NCBI GenBank assembly: GCA_964422295.1
Contig: CAYRAM010000003.1
Coordinates: 62,001-126,000, forward strand
DNA length: 64,000 nucleotides
Direction of reading: 5' to 3'
DNA from: UBA12191 sp964422295
GTDB lineage: Bacteria > Planctomycetota > UBA8108 > UBA1146
Shown: positions 54,417 through 62,423 of the stretch, piece after piece
Position numbering within the stretch: the stretch's first letter is position 1
How the letters are laid out: each line of letters opens with the position of its first letter
The notes under the pieces: generated by a model
Databases searched by the model: none
What the model saw: only the letters and a program-made list of their open reading frames with translations
Told to the model about the DNA's origin: nothing
Made by a program: the position numbers and the translations under genes

Positions 54417-56117
54417 TCAGGGTTGGGTGATCCGCAGTCGGGATCCTGCGGAAATATCGTCATGATCCGATATTTTCCCATCGGGCCAGATAAGGGTGAT
54501 ATCGCTGAGGACCTCAGCCGAACCGAGTCCGATATGGAGTTCAGGGGAATTCGAAACGCAATAGGAGTAATGCCGGGTGGCGAACCTGTGGATCTTCTGG
54601 TCGCCTACTCTCGCTTCCAATCGGCATCCTTCGGCGTCGATGCCACGCTGGTCCACAAGCCTCAAGGTCACGGATGATGAAGGGGATGAGTGATCATTGA
54701 TCAACAGTTTTGCAGGACCTCCGCAATTGAAGACCAGAACATCGACATCACCGTCCCCGTCGATATCCCCGAAGGCCGCACCGCGGCTGGTGTAGGGGAC
54801 CGTTTGCACCCAACCTCCTGCGGGTTGGACCTCCTTGAATCGGGAGTCGGCTCCCCCCCTGAACAATTGATCCAACTCGCCATAGGGATCGGTCCCCGCT
54901 TTTCTGGCCTCGGTTCGTATCACTCCACCATTGGCCACGTAAAGATCCAGGTAACCATCATTGTCAAAGTCAAAATATCCCATGCCAAAACCTGTGGAAT
55001 CCCTGCTGGCTCTGGCAAGGCCGCTAGCAATCGTTGCATCGGTGAAGATGCCATTGTCATTTCGGTACCAGGTATTGGTCTCATTACGAATATGGGTCAT
55101 GAAGAGGTCCAGATCTCCGTCCGCATCCACGTCTGCAGCCTGAACTCCCATCCCTGCTTCTGCGACTCCCATCATGTTGACAGCACACCCGGACTCGACA
55201 GCCTTGTCGGAAAAGCGAAGTGATTCTTGCTGGATCCACAATTGGTTGGGGGTGCCGTCATTGGCAACGTAGATGTCGGCCTTTCCGTCGAGATCAAAAT
55301 CTCCGATGACCACACCGAGCCCATTTCCGTAGGATGCTCGGAGACCTGATTCTTCAGAGATGTCTTTGAATTTACCGCCACCCAGATTTTTGTAGAGCCG
55401 ATCGGGAGCGGGGGCGTTGTAATTGTTGGGCGCACAGTAGTCTTGTCCCAGCCCTGTACCACACTTCAATTCCTTTTCAGTACTCCACTGGATGTATTGG
55501 GTCACGTACAACTCCGGAAGCCCATCCCCATCCAGGTCCCTGAATGCTGCGGAAGCAGTAAATCCATCCCGTGCGAGATCCGGATTACCTTCTGCGAGGG
55601 AAAAGGTGCCATCGCCATCGTTGATGTAGAGTCGATCGGGACCACGGTTGCAAACGAAGAGGTCGATATCCCCGTCCGCATCCACATCAGAGCAACTTGC
55701 TCCCAATCCGTATTCGCGGTCACCCACCCCGGCTTCCTCAGTCACATCGGTAAAGGTCAAATTGCCGTCATTCCTGAAGAGGCGATTGGGTGGGGCGTTG
55801 GTCCTGTCTCCGCCACAATCCCCACCTCCCTGGACGCAGTAGATATCGAGGTCACCATCGCCGTCATAATCAAAGAGGGCTCCTCCTCCGGTTACCGTTT
55901 CCGGAATCCAGTAGCGGCGCTCAATCCCGAAGGAGTGATCGAAAGAAAAACCGGAGGAAGGGTCGAGGGCAGTAAAGACAGGTGTGTGTGCCTCTTCGAC
56001 AGGGAGACCTGTTTGCACCGGGGATCGGGATGAGTCCTGGGTGCACCCCTGAGCCACCACACTCAATAACAGGATCAGAACGCAGACGGATTTTGGTTTC
56101 CTGCGGTTCTTGCTCAT
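54417..56117 (-). CDS. CRTAC1-like lipoprotein with FG-GAP repeats and ASPIC/UnbV domain
   Basis: A 566-residue protein with a lipoprotein signal (VLILLLSVVAQGC, Cys25). A seven-bladed-type propeller of FG-GAP/VCBS repeats spans about 75-460, with calcium loops DYDGDGDLDIYC, DVDADGDIDLFV, DLDGDGLPELYV, DFDLDGKADIYV, DVDADGDLDLFM, DFDNDGYLDLYV and DIDGDGDVDVLV. The C-terminal 90 residues form an ASPIC/UnbV domain (LHIGLGSAEVLSDITLIWPDG). These proteins are common in planctomycetes and are surface or periplasmic; their activity is not established. The ATG overlaps the stop of the TPR lipoprotein gene (ATGA), so the two are translated together. Confidence 0.9.
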   Translation of the reverse strand: MSKNRRKPKSVCVLILLLSVVAQGCTQDSSRSPVQTGLPVEEAHTPVFTALDPSSGFSFDHSFGIERRYWIPETVTGGGALFDYDGDGDLDIYCVQGGGDCGGDRTNAPPNRLFRNDGNLTFTDVTEEAGVGDREYGLGASCSDVDADGDIDLFVCNRGPDRLYINDGDGTFSLAEGNPDLARDGFTASAAFRDLDGDGLPELYVTQYIQWSTEKELKCGTGLGQDYCAPNNYNAPAPDRLYKNLGGGKFKDISEESGLRASYGNGLGVVIGDFDLDGKADIYVANDGTPNQLWIQQESLRFSDKAVESGCAVNMMGVAEAGMGVQAADVDADGDLDLFMTHIRNETNTWYRNDNGIFTDATIASGLARASRDSTGFGMGYFDFDNDGYLDLYVANGGVIRTEARKAGTDPYGELDQLFRGGADSRFKEVQPAGGWVQTVPYTSRGAAFGDIDGDGDVDVLVFNCGGPAKLLINDHSSPSSSVTLRLVDQRGIDAEGCRLEARVGDQKIHRFATRHYSYCVSNSPELHIGLGSAEVLSDITLIWPDGKISDHDDISAGSRLRITQP

Positions 56118-57574
56118 GGACTCCTGCCGCTCTCAAAACCCTTGCGCAACTTTTGGTAAGCTTCGACGACTTTGGGGTGCTCGTTGGTGTCTCTGAGAAG
56201 TTTTTTGATCAGGGCCTCTGACTCTCCAGGCCTACCCAGGCGCATCAACAGATATGCTTTATTGACTTGCGGCGGCAAGTACTCCGGACGCAAGGCTATC
56301 GCTTGATCGAGGTGGTATTCAGCACGCTCATTTTCATTGAGGGACATCGCCGCTTCACTGGCTGCAGAATGGCACTCCGAATTTCCGGGTTCCAGACTCA
56401 GGCTTTTTTCAAATGCAGCGAGGGCACCCTCAAAGTTTCCGGTACGAATCATACACATTCCGAGGAGTCGGTGACTGATGGCGTTTTCCGGAGCGATTTC
56501 GACAGCACGTACCGCGGGTCCTGGTTGATTTGGAGTCCCAATCCCTTCCTCGGGGCGGTTTCTCTCCAAGTGGAGTACCGCAAGGTTGATGTAGGTGGGG
56601 AAGTAATTGGGGTCCGATTTCTGTGCCAGCAAGAGTTTCGAGAGAGCCTCCTCATGGCGTTGCTGTCTTTGCAGGGTAATGGCGATGGTGTTGAGGGCGT
56701 CCTTGTTTTCGGGTTCGAGGGAGAGCACCCGGAGCATCACATGCTCTGCCCGCTTGAATTGGCCGAGCGTGATCAAATCTGAGGCCATATTGATCTGCTT
56801 TTGGGGGGTGGCGTAATAACTGGGAAGTCTGCTCATCCCTGAATCAGGAAAAGGAATAGCGTCTGCGCCCTGCCCCTTTTTGAGATCTTCGATCGCTTCA
56901 TCCGTCTTTCCGAGAGCTTGCAATGCCAGGCCCCTCGCCTGGAATGCGGCGGGTTGTCCGGGAGCTTTTGACATCGCTTGTTCAGCATGGTGGAGCGATT
57001 GATCCGCATTGGAGGTCAACAGTTCCAGCCGAGAGAGGGAGAGATGGGTAGCGGCGACATTGGGATTGAGTTGAAGACTTTTTTCGAGAAGTTCGCGCGC
57101 TCCGGGAAAGTCCCCTTCTTCCAGGCGAAGTGTCCCCAACATGTAATTGAACCCTGCATCCATGGGAAAACGGTGAAGCTCCGCTTCCAATCTGTTCAGC
57201 TCACCTGAGGAGGTGCCATTGTTGAGATGCGCGCGATGTAAGTGGATGTGCCACAGCGAAATTTCTGGAGAAATATCACAGGCATTCTGGAAACTTCTGA
57301 CCGCAGGCTCCCAGATCTCATTGGCTTCGTACATTAATCCCAGGGTGCCATGAAGTTCTGCATTCCCGGGATCGTCTTCAATCGCCTTGATCTGTGGTTT
57401 GATCAGTTCGGAAACGAGGATGTGAACATCTCCTTTGGCCCTTGCCGGCTGTCTTGTCTTCGGAGGCTCACAACCGATCACCATGATCAATGCCATTGCA
57501 GTGACCAGCAATTTCGGCCCGATTGGGAGGTACGAATCGGCTATCGACAAGTCAGCGGTGGAGAATCGAAACAT
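56114..57574 (-). CDS. TPR-repeat lipoprotein
   Basis: A 486-residue protein with lipobox LIMVIGC (Cys35), then about ten tetratricopeptide repeats from residue 60 to the end. Clear examples are AELHGTLGLMYEANEIWEPA, FEGALAAFEKSLSLEPGN and AEYHLDQAIALRPEYLPPQ. TPR arrays mediate protein contacts. Pairing with an ASPIC/UnbV protein in one operon suggests that the two form a complex at the outer face of a membrane; this is inferred from gene overlap. The N-terminal region before the hydrophobic stretch is long (about 20 residues), so a later start is possible, but no better ribosome-binding site was found. Confidence 0.87.
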   Translation of the reverse strand: MFRFSTADLSIADSYLPIGPKLLVTAMALIMVIGCEPPKTRQPARAKGDVHILVSELIKPQIKAIEDDPGNAELHGTLGLMYEANEIWEPAVRSFQNACDISPEISLWHIHLHRAHLNNGTSSGELNRLEAELHRFPMDAGFNYMLGTLRLEEGDFPGARELLEKSLQLNPNVAATHLSLSRLELLTSNADQSLHHAEQAMSKAPGQPAAFQARGLALQALGKTDEAIEDLKKGQGADAIPFPDSGMSRLPSYYATPQKQINMASDLITLGQFKRAEHVMLRVLSLEPENKDALNTIAITLQRQQRHEEALSKLLLAQKSDPNYFPTYINLAVLHLERNRPEEGIGTPNQPGPAVRAVEIAPENAISHRLLGMCMIRTGNFEGALAAFEKSLSLEPGNSECHSAASEAAMSLNENERAEYHLDQAIALRPEYLPPQVNKAYLLMRLGRPGESEALIKKLLRDTNEHPKVVEAYQKLRKGFESGRSP

Positions 57575-57660
57575 CCCTGAAACCTACATTCCTCAGAGTC
57601 AGTTCCGATTGAATATAACTGATCTGGGGGATGAGTTCCGTACTTCTTTGCCCGCCTCTG

Positions 57661-60600
57661 TCAGGGGAGATCACAACTGGAATTGAGAACCGGTGCCGGA
57701 GCGTTGCCACCGATGAAGATGAAATTCAGGGCGTAGATGGCATCGGCGATATCGATGTTGGAATCTGCATTGAGGTCTGCGGATCTCGGGCAGTTGAGGG
57801 TGGTGGTCCCCGAAAACAGGTATCCGAGGATGGTGATCACGTCTGCGACATTGAGAGTCCCATCCAGATTGGCATCGCCGATGGGGAAGATCTCAATCGT
57901 CTCACCGGAGGTGGAACTGGTTCCGAAAAGATTACTGATTTCCAAGAGCGGTGTCACCGTTAGCGATTGGCTCAATTCGGGATCGATCTCGTAACGGTGG
58001 GTGTAGGAGCCTCCCGGGATCAAGTCGTTGTCGATCGTTCCATCCCCCCAATCGATTTGCAGCGTCGCAAAAGGATCATTCCCGGGATCGGACGTATCGA
58101 TCAGGGTGACCTCGGCGAACATCACCTGGTAATTGCCCAGGTCGATCTGATCGAGTGACGCAGTCGGAGCGGCGATCGGCTGTGAGGGGATGCAATCGAC
58201 GATCAAGTTGGTGACGGCTTCGTCATTGGTACGCTTACCGATGCGAAGATAGAGGCTGGTCCCCGCAGACACTGCAACTGACACGGCTGCATCTCCTGCG
58301 GAGCAGCCAGACGCTCCGTCATCGGCGCAAGCGACCGGAGGAGCGAGACCCAGCGATCCGCATTCACCGCTGTAAACTTCCAGGAGTGGATCCTCGTTGT
58401 CGTCTGAGCAGGTGCTGATTTCGAGTGTGCAATCCGCCACCGGTTGGACTCTGCACCAGACATCCCCGAGGAGCGGAGTACCAGATGTACATGGCGGATT
58501 CATCGTGGTTCCTGCTGCCAGGGTGTAATCGGTCAATTCAAGGAGGGTGGATCCGGGGCCGATGGGAATCGGATCGCAAGGGGTATCACCAGTGATCTCA
58601 TGGGAAATCGTCAATGTTGCAATGCCTTGTTCACCCGCTTCCCAACCACCGACGCGGATCAGGAAACTGTCTCCGGCAACCACCGGGAAATCAGATACTT
58701 GAGAGAAGTACTGTTGGCACACTCCACCGAGTCCATTGACAGACCCGGGTGCGTCTCCGTTGCAGATCTCTTGAACCGGGTTTTGACAATCACCGGAATA
58801 GAGGGCCAGGTCTGTATCCCATCCTTCTGTATCACAGGTGCTGACAGTGAGTCTTCCATGACTCCGCGGCGCATAAACGTACCAAACGTCATCCTGCATG
58901 TCGCCACCAGTGCCCGAGGTGCAGTCCGGGTCCCATGCTTCCGGGCTGCTGCTCGCGGATTCCGTATCGAGGGTGTGGATTCCTGCGGTGAGGGGAATCG
59001 CCGTCTGACACAAATCATTGGGAGGGGGGCCAAAACAATGATTGGGTGCGCGTGGAGAATCTCCTCCTGCACTGGTTTCAGCGGGACCGATGGCAAATAA
59101 TGCATCCCTTTCATCGGGGCAGCGTTCAACGTGATAGGGCATTTCGGAACCCATCGGTCCAACCGTCATCGATGAGTAAATTTTGGGTCCTTCGACAGGC
59201 TGATTCCCTGAGGCTGCCAGCGGATAACGCAGCAGTGCGACACTGTCGATGATCTCGCCGGTGAATCCGGGGTCCAGATCGCCATCGTCATCCAAGTCCA
59301 GGTCGTCCCCTGGGGTAGCCACCAGGTTTTTGACGAGCATGACTGTCAGGTTGGTGTCATCTTCGAGACCGAGGCTTCCCACAGGGACATCCAGGTCGAG
59401 TAGTCCTCCACCAAATCCCTCTTCAGCGGTGACGTGATAGTCGAGGGGTGTGATGGTGCTCCCTGACAGATCGGTGATCCCCTTGATCACACCACTTCCG
59501 CTGCCGGGATCTGAGCCCAGGGTCATCAACGACAACCCGTCAAGGTTCTGGGGCAACCCCTTCAGCTCAATGAATTCTCTCGGAATGGATCCACTGTACT
59601 GCGCCCTGATTTCATTGATGAAGGGCAGGGGAGGAGTCCAGGTGAGGAGGAATTCGCCGGAGCCCGATGATCCGGGCACGGATGAACCGAAGCGGAATCG
59701 ATAGGTTTCTCCGCCTTCAACTTCGACAGCCACCGTTTCCTCACTGCCCCCTGCACAGAGGGCGGTGGAGCATGAGGCAGAGAGTGCTTCAAGAGATCCG
59801 CAGATTCCCCGGTAGATTTCAAAGTGTGCATCGAAGTTGGCCAGGTCGCAGGTGGACATCTTCAAAGTGCCCGAGCTGGGAGGGACGTAGCGGTACCAGC
59901 GATCCAAATGCAATGAGATCCCACCGCATGCGGGATCGGCACTTCCGGAGAATGGATCCGGACTGTCAGACATGTCGGTGGTTTCCAGTGGATTGAGACC
60001 ACGGGTTGCAGCGATTGCCGATTCGCATTCGTCTCCGGAGGGGCCAGGCCCCTGATCGTCGATGATGACTGTCAGGAGGGGTTGTTCGATGGGACCAATC
60101 TCCGCAAGTGTGCGATAAAAGATTCCGCACTCTGGAGCGAGCAACCAGGTATCCGATGTTTCGCCAGCAATGTTACCACCGGGACGGAAGATGTTGCCCG
60201 TACCACTGCCGCCGCTGTCCGAGATCCAGAATCCAACCACCAACTGGGCTCCATACGGAATGAGCGCAGGTGGATCGAGGGCGATGCCCTGAATCGTTCC
60301 GGACATCGATTCGGTGACGGTGAACGCTTTTTCAGCCACCAATTCCATCTCTGCATCCGGCTCTCCGCCGTTTTCGTCCAGGTAAATTCTCAAGGCCGTA
60401 CTCAGTCCATTGCCGACGATGTATTCGACTTGACCGATGCCGACGTTGACCCCCAGGACTCTCAGCCCGTCTGAACATGCAAACTGGCTGGTATCGTAGC
60501 TGCGGAACAGTTCATTCTCGGTGTGCTCAGGGGTCCATGCGCAGATGGGGATGAGATGGGAGACATCACTGGAGTCGAGGTTTTGTACCAGTTCGCCGGG

Positions 60601-62187
60601 GCATGAGACGCATGCTGGATCAGGATCACATTCCCAATCGGCACAATCGATCAATCCGTCAAGGTCATTGTCCAAGCCATCGGCGCAATTCCCGGCTTCC
60701 GTGCATACGGGGGTGCCGAGGCAATCGGAATCGAGACAGTCCGCGAGTCCGTCACCGTCTTCGTCACCTGATTGAGTGCAGTCTTCAGGAGCCTGGCCCG
60801 AGTAATAGATCGAGAGTTCGCCGGGCCCATCACCGGTGTTGTAACTGCCGATGCGAATCAGGTACCGGGTTCCTGCGAAGACAGGAAGATCACGAATTTC
60901 TGACTGAATCGAATTGCATTCGGGTGAATCGCCGTTGCAACTGATCTGTTCAAGCCCATCACAATCTCCGGTGTAGATGACAAGATCTGAATCAAAGGAT
61001 GTATTTTGGCACAATGAAAAGTTGAGGGGGCCCGAGGCTGGGGCGAGGAATTCAAGCCAGAAGTCCTGATTTGCCTGTCCCAATCCGGTTCCGGGGCAAT
61101 CGGATGAATCGGGGGGGAGTATGGGGATCGAACTGGAAGTCATCCCTGTGGTGTCAAAGATGTTGGGTCCCAATGAAGCAGTTTGGGCGGCAAAACAGTC
61201 ATCCCCCGTGGTCGAGTAATCGAGGCGCAGAGATCCGATTCCACGGGCACCATTGAATCCACCCAGACGAATCAGATATTCATTGCCACCTGTGACAGGA
61301 GCCTTTTCGATCCTCGAACCACCACCGGTAGCAGCGCCGCACGCATCCCCGTCACAGGAGATTTGGTTCAAGGTTCCACAAGTTCCCGAGTAGAGAAACA
61401 GGTCCGTATCGAGGGATGCGGTCCCACCCGGACATGTCGTCAATTCGATGTAGCCGGCTGCAGGAGGAGTGTAGCTGTACCAGATGTCATTGAATGCGCC
61501 GCTGGCATCGCAGTTGCCCAGCAGGGTGGAAGGTCCCCCCGTGCTCGCAAGAGTATTGTCGAAACTGGTGAACCCCTCAGTGATGGGCACTGCGGTATCA
61601 CATTCATCGCCGGCGCATTCCGGAGAACTAAAGCAGTCGGGATCTGCGCAATCGGGGAGTCCATCGAGATCTTCATCACCGGGGGTGGAACAATCCTCCG
61701 GATCATTTGCAGGGGTCAGGGTCAATTCCAGATTGGCACTGCCTGTGGCTCCATTGAATCCGCCGATCCGGATCAGGTAGGTGACACCGGGGTCGACCGG
61801 TTGGCCAGTGATCGTCGAAGCGAATCCGAAACAAGCGTCGCCGTTGCAGGATAGTTGATTCAGATCGGTACAGTTTCCGCCGTAGATCAAGAGGTCCGTA
61901 TCAAAACCCGCAGGGCAAGTGGTGACATCGATAAATCCATTTTCAGGTGCGGTGTAGGAGAACCAGATGTCCCGGGTTGCCGTCCCCAGAAATGAACCCT
62001 GGCACTGCAGCGGATCGGTGGTGACGCTGCTGTCGGTGGCGGTCAGATTGTCGAATGGGGTGATCCCCTCAACGATGGCAACTGCTCCACTGCAGTCATC
62101 ATTTGCGGGTTGGGCCGCAACGGTGGCGGAAAGGAGGCTGGTGATGATGATGATCGCGCCGGCAAGTTTTCGAGGTCTCGTCCCCAT
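57661..62187 (-). CDS. giant secreted protein with six PPC-like repeats, lamin-tail-like domain and dockerin-like module
   Basis: A 1509-residue paralogue of the 49011-53906 gene. The signal peptide is KLAGAIIIITSLLSATVAAQ. Six PPC-like repeats open with a DDC, DEC or similar header (for example NDDCSGAVAIVEGITPFDN and GDECDTAVPITEGFTSFDN). MopE-like segments (DEDLDGLPDCADPDC, CADGLDNDLDGLIDCAD), a segment beginning CPGELVQNLDSSDVS that matches CPTFVTQNTDPAGVD of the paralogue, and a lamin-tail-like domain (FINEIRAQYSGSIPREFIEL) lie between. The dockerin-like module has DANLDGTLNVAD and DLNADSNIDIAD. ATG 62187 follows GGGAG by nine bases; the longer frame to 62298 has no signal peptide. It probably has its own promoter at 62321-62348. 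Confidence 0.83.
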   Translation of the reverse strand: MGTRPRKLAGAIIIITSLLSATVAAQPANDDCSGAVAIVEGITPFDNLTATDSSVTTDPLQCQGSFLGTATRDIWFSYTAPENGFIDVTTCPAGFDTDLLIYGGNCTDLNQLSCNGDACFGFASTITGQPVDPGVTYLIRIGGFNGATGSANLELTLTPANDPEDCSTPGDEDLDGLPDCADPDCFSSPECAGDECDTAVPITEGFTSFDNTLASTGGPSTLLGNCDASGAFNDIWYSYTPPAAGYIELTTCPGGTASLDTDLFLYSGTCGTLNQISCDGDACGAATGGGSRIEKAPVTGGNEYLIRLGGFNGARGIGSLRLDYSTTGDDCFAAQTASLGPNIFDTTGMTSSSIPILPPDSSDCPGTGLGQANQDFWLEFLAPASGPLNFSLCQNTSFDSDLVIYTGDCDGLEQISCNGDSPECNSIQSEIRDLPVFAGTRYLIRIGSYNTGDGPGELSIYYSGQAPEDCTQSGDEDGDGLADCLDSDCLGTPVCTEAGNCADGLDNDLDGLIDCADWECDPDPACVSCPGELVQNLDSSDVSHLIPICAWTPEHTENELFRSYDTSQFACSDGLRVLGVNVGIGQVEYIVGNGLSTALRIYLDENGGEPDAEMELVAEKAFTVTESMSGTIQGIALDPPALIPYGAQLVVGFWISDSGGSGTGNIFRPGGNIAGETSDTWLLAPECGIFYRTLAEIGPIEQPLLTVIIDDQGPGPSGDECESAIAATRGLNPLETTDMSDSPDPFSGSADPACGGISLHLDRWYRYVPPSSGTLKMSTCDLANFDAHFEIYRGICGSLEALSASCSTALCAGGSEETVAVEVEGGETYRFRFGSSVPGSSGSGEFLLTWTPPLPFINEIRAQYSGSIPREFIELKGLPQNLDGLSLMTLGSDPGSGSGVIKGITDLSGSTITPLDYHVTAEEGFGGGLLDLDVPVGSLGLEDDTNLTVMLVKNLVATPGDDLDLDDDGDLDPGFTGEIIDSVALLRYPLAASGNQPVEGPKIYSSMTVGPMGSEMPYHVERCPDERDALFAIGPAETSAGGDSPRAPNHCFGPPPNDLCQTAIPLTAGIHTLDTESASSSPEAWDPDCTSGTGGDMQDDVWYVYAPRSHGRLTVSTCDTEGWDTDLALYSGDCQNPVQEICNGDAPGSVNGLGGVCQQYFSQVSDFPVVAGDSFLIRVGGWEAGEQGIATLTISHEITGDTPCDPIPIGPGSTLLELTDYTLAAGTTMNPPCTSGTPLLGDVWCRVQPVADCTLEISTCSDDNEDPLLEVYSGECGSLGLAPPVACADDGASGCSAGDAAVSVAVSAGTSLYLRIGKRTNDEAVTNLIVDCIPSQPIAAPTASLDQIDLGNYQVMFAEVTLIDTSDPGNDPFATLQIDWGDGTIDNDLIPGGSYTHRYEIDPELSQSLTVTPLLEISNLFGTSSTSGETIEIFPIGDANLDGTLNVADVITILGYLFSGTTTLNCPRSADLNADSNIDIADAIYALNFIFIGGNAPAPVLNSSCDLP

Positions 62188-62320
62188 GTCTGATCGCTCC
62201 CATGAATATCGACGGGAGCACCACATCCGGGCTTGCCGGCTTCGCTGCGTCCCCAACTTCCTCGTCTCCGGAAGCCCGAAGAGAATGAGGGCGCACAATT
62301 CGTAAACCCTCGCACACTAT

Positions 62321-62348
62321 ATTGTATTTGTTTTGTAAACATTTACAA
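62321..62348 (-). promoter_or_regulatory. promoter candidate overlapping a 16-base palindrome
   Basis: On the minus strand, TTGTAA (62348-62343) and TACAAT (62326-62321) are 16 bases apart. The -35 box lies within the perfect inverted repeat TTGTAAA-CA-TTTACAA (62333-62348), a plausible operator for a dimeric repressor or activator. It would drive the PPC-like giant gene starting at 62187, leaving a leader of about 125 bases. Confidence 0.45.
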
Positions 62349-62423
62349 CATGGTTGTGGTCGGTGACGGAACCGGACCGGCCCTGGGGATGGATACGTAA
62401 GTCATTGATTGGAAAAGGTTTAA

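Noticed and set aside
54417..57574. Possible defence or toxin-antitoxin pair because of the ATGA overlap
   Set aside because: Both products are lipoproteins of families (ASPIC/UnbV and TPR) commonly paired in planctomycetes.
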